From NCBI RefSeq assembly GCF_001417735.1, contig NZ_BBUZ01000033.1, positions 62,001 through 126,000 on the forward strand: a stretch of DNA of 64,000 bases, in the 5' to 3' direction. Below are positions 55,025 to 63,978 of this stretch, piece after piece; position 1 is the first letter of the stretch; each line of letters starts with the position of its first letter. Source of the stretch: Streptomyces sp. NBRC 110028. GTDB taxonomy: Bacteria > Actinomycetota > Actinomycetes > Streptomycetales > Streptomycetaceae. The notes under the pieces are model-generated. The model saw nothing but the letters and a program-made list of their open reading frames with translations. It was not told the origin of the DNA and did no database searches. The position numbers were made by a program, and so were the translations under genes.

Positions 55025-56587
55025 TCACGTTCGAGGCACATTCGACGCCGGATAGTGACGATGGGGCTGGACGAACTCGTCGCCCTGTGCGCGGAGTACC
55101 CTGCGCAGCACTTTGCCATTGCCGTTGCGGGGCAGTGCGTCCAGCCATACGACGTCCTGCGGAACCTTGTACCAGGACAGGGTGGATCGGGCGCGCTCGA
55201 CCAACTCGGCGGCGAGCGCGTCGTCACCCCGCGCCGGCCCTTCGCCGGGCGAGCCGGGTGCCGCGGCGGCGACGACGTAGGCGCGCAGGCTCGTGTCCCC
55301 GGCCGGGCGCCGCACGGAGCTGACCGCCGCCTCCAGCACGCGCGGGTGGCTCTCCAGCAGGCGTTCGACCTCGCTCGGCACCACGTTCTGTCCGCCGATC
55401 ACCTCGACGTCGTCGAGCCGGCCGTGCGCGTGCACGACACCGTTCTCGTCGATGGAGGCGAGGTCGCCGGTCGGCCACCACACGTCGGTCAGGATGTCGG
55501 GGCCGAGGCTGCCGCGGGCGACGCCGCGGGTGGCGACGGGGACGCGGATGTGCAGCTCGCCCCTGCCGCCCGTGGGCAGCTCCTGTCCGTCGGCGTCGAC
55601 GACACGCACCGGCCTGCCGGGCAAGGGCGGACCGACCGCCGACGGCACGTCGTAGACCGCGGGCGGGCCGACGGCGACGCCACCGGCTTCCGTCGTGCCG
55701 TAGGTATTGAGCAGCCGGGGGCCCATGATCGGGACCAGCTGCTCGCGCAGTCGCGCGGTGAGCACTTCCCCGGCGCAGAAGGCCTGACTGACGTTGCCCA
55801 GTACCTCGGCATGGCCGGGTTCGAGCAGCAGCCGCGCCAGGAAGCTCGGCTGCGCGAACAGGACGGTGACGTTGTGGCGGCGCATGAGCTCGACCGCGGC
55901 GGCCGGGGTCGCGCGGGGCCGCGACAGCACGGCCACCTGCCCGGTTTCGAGGGTGGTGAACACCGACGCGCTCAGCCCGCCCACGAAGTACATGCGCGAC
56001 ACCGAGAGCCCGACGGTGCCGGGTCCGCTCACCAGGCCAGGCGCGCGTGGGGCGCCGAGGTCGCGATGGCGGAAGAAGCACAACTTCGGCGCCCCGGTGG
56101 TGCCGGAGGTGAACACGGCCAGCGCGGCGGCGTCCCCGCCCGTGGCGAACACCTCCTCCGGCTCTGCCGCCACGAGCGGACCGACCTCGCTGGTGGGAGC
56201 CGGCCCGCTGTCCCCGAGCCACCCGGCGGTCTCCGGGTCGACCACGACAAGCGCCGGTTCAGCCGTGACCACGTCGCGCGTCAGATCCTCCCGGCTCATC
56301 TGGACGTTCACCGGCACCGCGACGAGACCCGCCTGCCACGCGCCGAGCAGACACCACACCATCTCGACACTGTCGGGCAAGGCGAGCAGCACCCGGTCAC
56401 CGGTGCGCAGACCGTGCGACCGGTATCCGGCCGCCACCCTCGCCGCACCGTCGAACACCTCCGCGAAGGTCCACGCCCGGCCGTCGGCATGGAACGCGGT
56501 CCGTTCGCTCCACCCCTTCTCGCGCACATGCTTCGCCCAACGGCGCGTCAAGTTCTCGGGTATGTCCACCCGATGCTCCTGTCTCAT
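55025..56587 (-). CDS. ximA: AMP-dependent ligase/amide synthetase, XimA-type
   Basis: The 520-residue adenylate-forming enzyme has the P-loop VFTSGTTGAPK, A5 NTYGTTEAGG, A7 WPTGDL, A8 GRLDDVEVIGGQNVVPSEVE and catalytic Lys in PRNGNGKVLRR. In the xiamenmycin pathway XimA joins the benzopyran carboxylate to L-threonine. By sequence alone it resembles 4-hydroxybenzoate-CoA ligases. ATG 56587 is the first codon; it is the promoter-proximal gene of the operon. The upstream boundary is a regulator/IS scar. Confidence 0.88.
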   Translation of the reverse strand: MRQEHRVDIPENLTRRWAKHVREKGWSERTAFHADGRAWTFAEVFDGAARVAAGYRSHGLRTGDRVLLALPDSVEMVWCLLGAWQAGLVAVPVNVQMSREDLTRDVVTAEPALVVVDPETAGWLGDSGPAPTSEVGPLVAAEPEEVFATGGDAAALAVFTSGTTGAPKLCFFRHRDLGAPRAPGLVSGPGTVGLSVSRMYFVGGLSASVFTTLETGQVAVLSRPRATPAAAVELMRRHNVTVLFAQPSFLARLLLEPGHAEVLGNVSQAFCAGEVLTARLREQLVPIMGPRLLNTYGTTEAGGVAVGPPAVYDVPSAVGPPLPGRPVRVVDADGQELPTGGRGELHIRVPVATRGVARGSLGPDILTDVWWPTGDLASIDENGVVHAHGRLDDVEVIGGQNVVPSEVERLLESHPRVLEAAVSSVRRPAGDTSLRAYVVAAAAPGSPGEGPARGDDALAAELVERARSTLSWYKVPQDVVWLDALPRNGNGKVLRRVLRAQGDEFVQPHRHYPASNVPRT

Positions 56588-56858
56588 CCGGGAAACGTCG
56601 CCCCATTATGGCTGGCGCGAATTGGCCGGTCTCCAGAGACTCAGGAGGGGTCGGGCGGGGTCAGGCCGTTTCCGCCGGCTCTTGGACGGTGTCGCGGAGC
56701 CCGATGACGATCATGGTGACAGTGCCCTGCCCGCTCAAGCTCGGCACTGGGCCGACTTCCCCACACCTGCCGCTGGAGCAGGCCGGGAACTCGGAGGAAC
56801 GCTGCGGCGGATACGGCAACTCGTCGATCATCAGCAACGGGCGCGGTGAACGTCCGGC

Positions 56859-57090
56859 GACTGCGGCCGGACGGCTGCTCGCCCAGATCCACGCGGCTGG
56901 GACCACGACCCGTGCGGTGGCGACCGCACGGGCGGGTCTTGCCCGCAGCGCCGCCGGAGCTGCCACGGCCGAACTCCAAGCCCTCGGTCTGATCCGTCTG
57001 CGAGATGCCGTCGCCAGCACACGCGGACGCCCGTCGCCGATCCTGGAACCTGTCCCGGCGGCGGCCGTGGTCGTCACCGCGGACGTACGA
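56859..57090 (+). pseudogene. N-terminal (winged-helix) fragment of a ROK-family regulator
   Basis: The frame AAGRLLAQIHAAGTTTRAVA, then AELQALGLIRL and GRPSPILEPVPAAAVVVTADV, matches the DNA-binding N-terminus of ROK-type repressors, including the start of the sugar-kinase-like domain. At about 57090 it changes into IS transposase sequence in the same frame. The rest of the regulator is lost. Confidence 0.6.
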
Positions 57091-57230
57091 CCAGACGGGA
57101 TGATCCGCGACCGGGACCCGAAGCCCACAACTGCCTTCGACGTCCTCATGGCCGATGCCGGTCTCAAGGTCGTCACCACCGGTATGCGGATACCACGGAT
57201 GAACTCGCTCATGGAGCGCTGGGATACAGA
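57091..57230 (+). pseudogene. rve-type IS transposase remnant
   Basis: The block MIRDRDPKPTTAFDVLMADA, followed by RIPRMNSLMERW, is the second catalytic block of the same transposase type seen at 34911-35190. The copies are diverged from each other. It flanks the 5' side of the xim-type operon, as the C-terminal remnant at 50998 flanks its 3' side. Confidence 0.78.
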
Positions 57231-57381
57231 CCTGCCGCACCGAACTCCTGGACCGGACCCATGCGGCGTGAGCTGCACGGATGAGATCTCCGGCAAGGGC
57301 ACTGCTCCGCCTATGAACCTCGTCCGCAAACGGGTAGTAAGCGGCTGCCTGCCCGGGTGTTACGCGAGTCTGGCAGTCGGC

Positions 57382-58320
57382 TCACCGGGCGTGGGCCAGC
57401 AGGCGTCGCAGGACGGCGTCGGCCACCCGCCCCGCCGTTTCCATGGGGCCACCGTCGATTTCCCTCAGTCCCGTCGGACTGGTGATGTTCACTTCGATGA
57501 GCCGGTCCCCGATGAGGTCGATTCCAGCGAAGCCGATACCGCGCCCGATCAGCTCGGGGCGGAGCGTCGCGCAGATCTCGCGGTCGGTCTTCGAGAGGGG
57601 TACCGGGGCTGCTGAGGCCCCGACGGCCATGTTGCAGCGGAAGTCGGGCGCCTTGGCTGTTCGGCGGAGCGCGGCGACCGGTTCACCGTCGACGACAAGG
57701 ACTCTTCGGTCACTGTGGGTGCCGTCGTCGACGAAACGCTGCAGCACCACGTGTCGCCGTCCCCGTGCGGTGCCGACCTCGATCAGGCCGGCGAGGTTCG
57801 GGTGTCCGTGTTCCAGCAGTAGTACGCCACGTCCGCCCATGGCATCGGTGGGCTTGAGGACCGCGCGCCCCCATCGCGCCACCGCGTCGGCCAGCTCCGC
57901 CGCGGATGCGCTCACCACGGTCTCGGGGATGAGGTCGGGAAAGTGCAACGCGAAGAGCTTCTCGTTCGTGTTCCGCAGTGCGTCGGGACTGTTGCACACG
58001 GGGGTGCCACGGCGTTGCGCGAAGTCGAGGAGGTAGGTGGCCCGCAGGTAGTCGTCGTTCACCGGCGGATCGGTGCGTACGAGCACGAGGCCGGCGTCGT
58101 CCAGGTCCAGGACCTCGGCCCGGCCGCGGACCAGGGAGCCGGAACGGAGGTCGGCCGCGTGGGCGCGGGCGAGTACGTGGCCGTCGCGTAGGGACAGTTC
58201 GCGCATTTCTGCCATGAGCGCCTGATGGCCGCGCGCGGTGGCTGCTCTCATCAGCGCGATGGAGGAGTCGTGAGCGGGGTCGAGCCGGTCCGGCGGGCTG
58301 ACGAGGAACAGCAGTCTCAT
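57382..58320 (-). CDS. gshB: Glutathione synthetase homologue (ATP-grasp)
   Basis: The 312-residue protein aligns along its length with E. coli-type GshB: PPDRLDPAHDSSIALMRAA, the VLVRTDPPVNDDYLRATYLL block, NSPDALRNTNEKLFALHFPD, KPTDAMGGRGVLLLE, DRRVLVVDGEPVAA and the metal-site EVNITSPTGLREI. GshB ligates glycine to gamma-glutamylcysteine. Streptomycetes normally use mycothiol, and no gshA is in the window, so the substrate may differ. Its ATG overlaps the amidohydrolase stop by 4 bp; it ends the catabolic operon that also encodes a GST. Confidence 0.9.
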   Translation of the reverse strand: MRLLFLVSPPDRLDPAHDSSIALMRAATARGHQALMAEMRELSLRDGHVLARAHAADLRSGSLVRGRAEVLDLDDAGLVLVRTDPPVNDDYLRATYLLDFAQRRGTPVCNSPDALRNTNEKLFALHFPDLIPETVVSASAAELADAVARWGRAVLKPTDAMGGRGVLLLEHGHPNLAGLIEVGTARGRRHVVLQRFVDDGTHSDRRVLVVDGEPVAALRRTAKAPDFRCNMAVGASAAPVPLSKTDREICATLRPELIGRGIGFAGIDLIGDRLIEVNITSPTGLREIDGGPMETAGRVADAVLRRLLAHAR

Positions 58321-59210
58321 GCGGCGGGCCCGGTGTCCGTCAGCCGTTGCGGGTTGTGCACCAGGATCCGCTGGCGCAGCCCGGCGTCGTCGACCCAGTC
58401 GCAGAAGATGTCGGCGAGGTCGGCGACGTCAGGGGCGGATTCTCCCATCCGGACGAAGGGCCAGTCCGAGCCCCACAGCAGCCGGGTCGGCGCGGCCTCG
58501 ACGAGAGCGTCGTGGAACGGGCGGGCATCCGCGTAGCCGCGCGCGGGGTCTCCCACGCGGCACAGGGTCAGCTTCACCCAGGCAGCGCCGTCCCGCACCC
58601 GGTCGAGCAAGGCGCGAAAGGCTGCCGAGTGGGGGCCGGCGGCCACGTCGGGCTGGGCCATATGGTCCAGGACGATCGGTACATCGGTGTCGGCGAACTC
58701 GTCCACCAGCCGGACGCAGTCGTCCAGCCCCGCCCAGATCTGCGCGTGGATATCCAGCTCGCGCATGGCCGGTGCCAGTGCGCGGAAGGCCTCGGTCCCG
58801 ATGGCGCCGGGGAAACGCGCGCCGGTCGAGGGGGCGATCCGGTCGTTGAACCGCAGGGCCCGGACACCGGCGGCGTGCAGGCGTGCCAGCTCATCGGCGG
58901 AGCAGTCGGCGGGGGCCGTGGCCACGCCCACGGCCCGGCCGTGCGACTGTGCCATGGCGTGTTCCAGCGCGCTGGTGTCGTTTCCGTAGGGTGCCGGCTG
59001 AACGAGCATGCCGCGTGTGGTGCCCGTGCGGTCGAGCATGTCGAGGTACGTCGCGGGAGGCGCGTCCGGAATGGGATAGGTGGACGGCCCGGGTGGGAAC
59101 CGGTCGAAGGGGCCGAAGACATGGGAGTGGCAGTCCCAGGCGCCTGCCGGGAAGTCGCGGGCGGCACGCCTGGGCAGGCGCGCCGGGACGGTGTTTGCGG
59201 TGGTGGACAT
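58317..59210 (-). CDS. Amidohydrolase family 2 / lactonase-type metal hydrolase
   Basis: This 297-residue TIM-barrel hydrolase resembles 2-pyrone-4,6-dicarboxylate lactonase and related enzymes. Motifs are WDCHSHVFGP (metal ligands near residue 27), IVLDHMAQPD and LLWGSDWPF. It probably hydrolyses a lactone or C-C bond formed in ring breakdown. The ATG at 59210 lies 3 bases after the stop of the carboxymuconolactone-decarboxylase-like gene. It is intact and part of the minus-strand catabolic operon. Confidence 0.88.
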   Translation of the reverse strand: MSTTANTVPARLPRRAARDFPAGAWDCHSHVFGPFDRFPPGPSTYPIPDAPPATYLDMLDRTGTTRGMLVQPAPYGNDTSALEHAMAQSHGRAVGVATAPADCSADELARLHAAGVRALRFNDRIAPSTGARFPGAIGTEAFRALAPAMRELDIHAQIWAGLDDCVRLVDEFADTDVPIVLDHMAQPDVAAGPHSAAFRALLDRVRDGAAWVKLTLCRVGDPARGYADARPFHDALVEAAPTRLLWGSDWPFVRMGESAPDVADLADIFCDWVDDAGLRQRILVHNPQRLTDTGPAA

Positions 59211-59213
59211 GGT

Positions 59214-59843
59214 TCAGCCCGTCGTCGGTGTCATCGTGGCAGGCGCGCCGAGAACGGCTTCGGGCAGTTCCACGAGCCGGCGCACCGGCCCGCCGGAGGA
59301 CGTCAGCGGGCGCTCGCCGCCGGGTGCCGGGATCCGGTGGACGTTCAAGGTCATGGCGACGAGCGTGTAGTAGCCGACGACAGAGGAGAGTTCGACGGCG
59401 CCCACCTCCCCCCAGCGCCGCCAGACCCGCTGGTACACCTCTTCGTCGACATCCCCGGTCTGCTGGAGCCGGCGGGCGAACTCATGGACGTCATAGGCGT
59501 CCTGGTCGTGGAAGACCGGGGGCTCGCCGGTGCGCAGGGCGTCGACGATCTCGGGTTCCAGACCCGCGCGCAGCGCGGCGTCCGCGTGGATCGACCATTC
59601 GAGCTGGGCGGTCCAGTGCCGGGCCACGACCAGGATGGCCAGTTCGTTGAGGCGGTCGGGCAGGCTGGTGCCGTAGCGCAGTATCTCGCCGAAGCGCTGC
59701 CAGCGGTCGGCGAGTTCGGGCCGGTGCAACGCCGCTCGCAGCGGTCCGACCAGCCGGGCACGAGGGCCGTTCACGATGTCGCGGTAGACCCTCTCCTGCT
59801 CCGGAGTCATCGTGTCGGGGTCGAACAGGGGGATGCGGGGCAC
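59214..59843 (-). CDS. Carboxymuconolactone decarboxylase-family protein
   Basis: The 209-residue all-helical protein has the AhpD/CMD core: LNELAILVVARHWTAQLEWS, then the EPEIVDALR helix and YYTLVAMTLN. The Cys-x-x-Cys of AhpD peroxidases is absent, so a decarboxylase or isomerase-type role is more likely. GTG 59843 has AGGAGAG 6 bases upstream; the longer ORF upstream is antisense. It is followed closely by the lactonase-like gene. Confidence 0.88.
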   Translation of the reverse strand: MPRIPLFDPDTMTPEQERVYRDIVNGPRARLVGPLRAALHRPELADRWQRFGEILRYGTSLPDRLNELAILVVARHWTAQLEWSIHADAALRAGLEPEIVDALRTGEPPVFHDQDAYDVHEFARRLQQTGDVDEEVYQRVWRRWGEVGAVELSSVVGYYTLVAMTLNVHRIPAPGGERPLTSSGGPVRRLVELPEAVLGAPATMTPTTG

Positions 59844-59893
59844 GAAGGGCTCTCCTGCTTCTCGATGGTTCACAGAGGTGGGGGGTCGGTTCG

Positions 59894-61063
59894 TCAGGTG
59901 CGGTTGCGAGCTGTCAGACCGTCGGTGGCCTCTGCGCTGTGCTGTCCCAGCAGCGGCGGGGCCATGACGAAGTCGAGCGCGGCGTTGCGGAAGCGCAGAG
60001 GGCTGACCACCTGGGGAACGGAACCCAGGGTGGGGTGCGGCAGTTTTCGGACCATGCCGCGATGGCGCACCTGCTCGTCGGCGAAGGCCATCGGCACGGT
60101 GTTGATGGGACCGCACGGCACCGAACGGCTGCCGAGTTCGTGCAGCCAGTGCTCCAGATCGCCGCCGGCCAGCGTCTCCCGGATGAGGGCGGTGAGCGCT
60201 TCGACGTTGCGCACGCGGGCCTTGTTGGTGGCGTAGTCGGGGTCGGTAGCGAGTTCGGGCTTGCCGAGTGCCTCGCAGAACTGGACGAACTGGCCGTCGT
60301 TGCCGACCGCGACGACGAGGTGGCCGTCCCGGCAGGGGTACACGTCCTGGGGCTGGATGTTCGGGTGGCGGTTGCCGCGGCGGACCGGCACGTCCCCGGA
60401 GATCAGGTGGTTCATCGCCTGGTTGGCGAGGATGCCGACCTGGACATCGAGCATGGCGAGGTCGATGTGGTCACCCTCCCCGGTGCGGTCCCGGTGGGCG
60501 AGGGCAGCCAGGACCCCGGTGGCCGCGTACATGCCGGTGAAGAGGTCCACCACCGGGATGCCGACCTTCTGCGGGCCTCCTCCGGGGCGGTCGTCGGGTT
60601 CGCCGGTGACGCTCATCAGCCCGCCCATGGCCTGGATCATGAAGTCGTAGGCGGCCTGGTCGCGGCGCGGGCCGGTCTGGCCGAAGCCGGTGATCGAGCA
60701 GTAGATGAGGTCGGGCTTGACGGCCCGCAGGTCCTCGTAGCCCAGTCCGTACCGGTCGAGCGTGCCGGCTTTGAAGTTCTCCAGCACGATGTCGCTGGTG
60801 GCGGCGAGCCTGCGGACGAGTTCCTGTCCCTCGTCGGTGGCGAGGTCCGCGGTGACCGAGCGCTTGCCTCGGTTGACGGAGAGGAAGTAGCCGGATTCCG
60901 TGTCGAGGAACGGCGGTCCCCAGGAGCGGGTGTCGTCGCCGGTGCCGGGCCGTTCGACCTTGATGACGTCGGCGCCGAGGTCGGCGAGCACCTGTCCGGC
61001 CCACGGCCCTGCCATGATGCGGCTCAGGTCGAGGACGCGCACGTGCGTCAGCGGGCCCGTCAC
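59894..61063 (-). CDS. Class III (CaiB/BaiF-type) CoA-transferase
   Basis: This 389-residue family III CoA-transferase moves CoA between carboxylic acids. The N-terminal VRVLDLSRIMAGPWAGQVLA, catalytic-Asp region (about residue 165, PVVDLFTGMYAA) and C-terminal GPINTVPMAFADEQV are typical. GTG 61063 overlaps the GST stop by 4 bp. It probably activates the aromatic or dicarboxylic substrate of the operon. Confidence 0.9.
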   Translation of the reverse strand: MTGPLTHVRVLDLSRIMAGPWAGQVLADLGADVIKVERPGTGDDTRSWGPPFLDTESGYFLSVNRGKRSVTADLATDEGQELVRRLAATSDIVLENFKAGTLDRYGLGYEDLRAVKPDLIYCSITGFGQTGPRRDQAAYDFMIQAMGGLMSVTGEPDDRPGGGPQKVGIPVVDLFTGMYAATGVLAALAHRDRTGEGDHIDLAMLDVQVGILANQAMNHLISGDVPVRRGNRHPNIQPQDVYPCRDGHLVVAVGNDGQFVQFCEALGKPELATDPDYATNKARVRNVEALTALIRETLAGGDLEHWLHELGSRSVPCGPINTVPMAFADEQVRHRGMVRKLPHPTLGSVPQVVSPLRFRNAALDFVMAPPLLGQHSAEATDGLTARNRT

Positions 61064-61710
61064 GACGCGCTCCCGTCGGCGAGAGTGGCGGAGTCGTCGA
61101 GGATCCGCGTAGCGCGCATCGACGGGCGGTCGGACACCTCGGCGTGCCATGCGGCGAGGTTCGGCCGCCCAGCGCGCCAGTCCAGGACACCCCAGCGGAA
61201 GTCCAGGTGCGCCAGGGCGATCGCGATCGAGACCCGGCCGATGTCGAAGCGCTCGCCGAGTTCGCCGGCGCGGGACTCCAGGTGGTCGAGCGTCGTGGTG
61301 ACCTTCAGGCCGAAGGCGTCGAGGTAGGGGTCGGCGGCGTCGTGGGCGAGCCCGCGGTCGCGATGCCAGTTGCGCCACACGAGGAGCAGGTCGAGCAGGC
61401 CGTCGCCGAGGGCCTGGAGCGAGGTCGCCTCGAAGTAGCCCGCGTCGTCGTTCGGGTACAGCGCCGTGTCATTCGCCCTTCGGGCGAAGAACTCGCAGAT
61501 CACCCGCGAATCCAGCAGGACCCGCCCGTCGTCGAGCAGCAGTGTGGGGATCTTGTTGAGCGGATTGGCCTCCAGCACCTGGGGATTGGGCTCGGCCATC
61601 TGCACCGGAGTGCGCACGGTGTCGACGTCGCCCACTTGGTCCGTCTCGTGCAGTACGACCATGACCTTGCGGACGAACGGTGACTTCGGGGACCAGAACA
61701 GTCGCACCAC
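61060..61710 (-). CDS. Glutathione S-transferase
   Basis: The 216-residue protein has a thioredoxin-like N-terminal domain (LFWSPKSPFVRKVMVVLHE; NPLNKIPTLLLDDGRVLLDS, containing the cis-Pro and Asp-Ser glutathione-binding motif) and a helical C-terminal domain. The Ser in SPKSPF is the likely thiol-activating residue. It is the first gene of the operon, starting with GTG 61710. Bacterial GSTs in catabolic operons catalyse isomerisation or ether cleavage with glutathione. A GshB homologue at the operon end suggests a locally supplied thiol. Confidence 0.9.
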   Translation of the reverse strand: MVRLFWSPKSPFVRKVMVVLHETDQVGDVDTVRTPVQMAEPNPQVLEANPLNKIPTLLLDDGRVLLDSRVICEFFARRANDTALYPNDDAGYFEATSLQALGDGLLDLLLVWRNWHRDRGLAHDAADPYLDAFGLKVTTTLDHLESRAGELGERFDIGRVSIAIALAHLDFRWGVLDWRAGRPNLAAWHAEVSDRPSMRATRILDDSATLADGSAS

Positions 61711-61717
61711 ACACTCC

Positions 61718-61730
61718 TAAGTCATTGATG
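61718..61730. promoter_or_regulatory. Candidate GntR operator upstream of the GST operon
   Basis: TAAGTCATTGATG shares GTCATTGA with the site upstream of the MFS gene (63983-63991, minus strand GTCATTGAC). It lies 8-20 bases upstream of the GST start, between it and the regulator gene. A second imperfect palindrome, CTTTTACGGTAAAGG, is at 61742-61756. Confidence 0.5.
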
Positions 61731-61785
61731 CAGCTTTATAGCTTTTACGGTAAAGGTGTGTCCCTGTCGACGGCAAGTCGCCCCG

Positions 61786-62529
61786 TCAGGAGTGGACGGA
61801 GATGTCCAGTCGGACCACGTCACCTCGGTACATGCCGTCCCCGACGAAGACCACGATCCCCTCCGCGTCGACCGCCGTGCGCTGGAGCCGCGCGATCGGC
61901 GAGTTCAGCGGGATATCGAGGTCGCTGCTGAGTTCGACGTCGGCCATCACGATCGTGAGGGTCTGATGCACTGTGGCCAGGTGCAGGCCCGGCATCTCCT
62001 TGAGCATCCGCAGCGTCGTGTTCTCGGCGAGCTGTTCGTCCGTGATCCGCGCGGCCCACCGCTCCGCGATGTAGGCGTCGCCCAGGTAGTAGGGACGCCC
62101 GTCGCGGGAGTGGCGCCGCCGCCAGTGCCGGTACGACGGCGCCGGCGTACCGTCGGCGTGCTCGACATACGGCGGCTGGGCAGCGACGTCACTCGACAGC
62201 AGTTCGACCTCGATACCGGGAGGGGAGAGCAACAGGCCGTTCCAGTCGGTGGGGACCTCGCACCACAGATCCTGCTGCGGCCGCCGCCTGACGAACGTTC
62301 CCTTGGCCCGGTACCGCTCGATCAGCCCGGCCTCTTCGAGCAGTCCGAGCGCCTGCCGGACCGTGGCGGGCGCGACACTCCACTCCTCCGCCAACTCCAC
62401 AACGGTGGGAATGCGCTCCCCCACGACCCAGTGACCCGACTCGATACGCCGCCGGAAGATCGTGGCCAACTGACTGTATCGGGCAACGCCGGCGCTGTTG
62501 CCGTGAGGGGTGATAGCCATATCGGCCAT
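61786..62529 (-). CDS. GntR-family (HutC subfamily) transcriptional regulator
   Basis: The regulator has an N-terminal winged helix (YSQLATIFRRRIESGHWVVG, ELAEEWSVAPATVRQALGLL) and a C-terminal UTRA effector domain. In the latter, the IARLQRTAVDAEGIVVFVGD region binds small molecules. The start is uncertain: ATG 62529, ATG 62520 and GTG 62559 are in frame and none has a good ribosome site. It lies between the importer gene and the catabolic operon, all on the minus strand, and presumably represses both in the absence of substrate. Confidence 0.88.
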   Translation of the reverse strand: MADMAITPHGNSAGVARYSQLATIFRRRIESGHWVVGERIPTVVELAEEWSVAPATVRQALGLLEEAGLIERYRAKGTFVRRRPQQDLWCEVPTDWNGLLLSPPGIEVELLSSDVAAQPPYVEHADGTPAPSYRHWRRRHSRDGRPYYLGDAYIAERWAARITDEQLAENTTLRMLKEMPGLHLATVHQTLTIVMADVELSSDLDIPLNSPIARLQRTAVDAEGIVVFVGDGMYRGDVVRLDISVHS

Positions 62530-62566
62530 TGTTGCAAACCGGTCGTACGGCGGGGACACGTGCGGG

Positions 62567-63895
62567 TCAGACCCTGGCCCCGGTGCGCTCCGGACGGATG
62601 AGGAGGAACATCAGCAACGTGCCGACTCCCAGAACCACACCGTAGAGCAGCTGGTTGTACGCCTGGGTGCCGGTCGCGCTGCTCAGCCATCCGGTGACGG
62701 CGGGCGTGATCAGGTTGCCGATGCCCGCGAAGGCGGTGATGGTGGCGATACCGCCCGCAGCCGCGGTACCCGTGAGCAGCGCGGCCGGCATGCTCCAGAA
62801 GGGTCCCATCGCTCCCATCGTTCCCACGGCGATCAGCGTGAGGACCACGAGCGCGAGCCCGGTCTGCCGCGCTACCAGCGGCAGCACAAGCCAGCCGACG
62901 GTTCCCACCAGGGCGGGGAGTCCGGCGTGCACGCGGCGCTCCTGGGTCCGGTCCGAATGGCGGGCGTTGAGGTACTGGACGACGACCGCCGCGGCGAACG
63001 GCACCGCGCTCAGCAGCCCGATCTGCACCACGCTGAGCGAGCCGGCGTCCTTCAGGATCGTGGGAAGCCACAGGAACAGGCCACTCGTACTGGTCATGAT
63101 GCCGAAACCGAGCGCGGCCAGACCCCAGAACCGCCCATTGCGCAGGGCGGCGCCGTAGGAGTGCGGGACCTTGTCCCCGGTGGGCCGGTCGCGCTCGACC
63201 TCGCCGGCCACGAGGCGGCGTTCGTCCGCGCTGAGCCAGCGCGCCGACTCCGGGCCGTCACTGAGCACGAAGTACACCACGACGCCGAGCAGACAGGCAG
63301 GCAACCCCTCCACCAGGAAGACCCACTGCCAGCCGTCCATGCCCCCGAAGCCGTCCATGGCGTCCATGATCCCGCCGGATACGGGGCCGCCGACGATACC
63401 CGAGATCGCCATCGCAGACAGGAACGTCGCGTTGGTGCTCGCCCGCCGCTTCGAGGGGATCCAGTACGACAGGTAGAGCAGGACCCCGGGGAAGAAGCCC
63501 GCTTCGAAGACGCCGAGGAGGAACCGCACCGCGTAGAAGTGGCCCGGGGACGCCATGAAGGCGGTGACCGCGGACACAAGGCCCCACGGCACCATGATCC
63601 GCAGGAACGTCTTGCGGGCCCCGACCTTGTGCAGCATCAGGTTGCTCGGCACCTCGAACAGCACGTATCCCAGGTAGAACAGGGACGCTCCGAGACCGAA
63701 CACCGCGTCGGAGAATCCGAGGTCCGCGGAGAACTCGAGCTTCGCGAACCCGATATTGGAACGGTCGATGAACGCGACCACGTAGCACACCACGAGCAGC
63801 GGCAGGATGCGCCACTTGATTTTCCGGTAGACCGCGTCGGACTGCGGGCGCCCAGTGCTCTCCGGCCGGGTATCCGGCGTGGCTTCCGTCGCCAT
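62567..63895 (-). CDS. MFS transporter of the anion:cation symporter (ACS) family
   Basis: The 442-residue protein has 12 predicted helices. The N-terminal signature VVAFIDRSNIGFAKLEFSAD and the loop motif SNLMLHKVGARKTFLRIMVP followed by WG are hallmarks of ACS transporters, which import aromatic and organic acids such as phthalate, 4-hydroxyphenylacetate or tartrate. The ATG at 63895 has AGGAG 8 bases upstream. As first gene of the region's leftward set, it probably brings in the substrate of the CoA-transferase/GST operon. Confidence 0.92.
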   Translation of the reverse strand: MATEATPDTRPESTGRPQSDAVYRKIKWRILPLLVVCYVVAFIDRSNIGFAKLEFSADLGFSDAVFGLGASLFYLGYVLFEVPSNLMLHKVGARKTFLRIMVPWGLVSAVTAFMASPGHFYAVRFLLGVFEAGFFPGVLLYLSYWIPSKRRASTNATFLSAMAISGIVGGPVSGGIMDAMDGFGGMDGWQWVFLVEGLPACLLGVVVYFVLSDGPESARWLSADERRLVAGEVERDRPTGDKVPHSYGAALRNGRFWGLAALGFGIMTSTSGLFLWLPTILKDAGSLSVVQIGLLSAVPFAAAVVVQYLNARHSDRTQERRVHAGLPALVGTVGWLVLPLVARQTGLALVVLTLIAVGTMGAMGPFWSMPAALLTGTAAAGGIATITAFAGIGNLITPAVTGWLSSATGTQAYNQLLYGVVLGVGTLLMFLLIRPERTGARV

Positions 63896-63978
63896 CGGCT
63901 GGCTCCTCATCGTTGAGAGTTCGCGACGGAGAGACGCACCGTCGCGGCGCTGGCGAGGACGCTAGGTACCGACCAGGC

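Noticed and set aside
58347..60236. 629-codon plus-strand ORF across three minus-strand genes
   Set aside because: It is antisense to the amidohydrolase, CMD-like and CoA-transferase genes, and it lacks domains.
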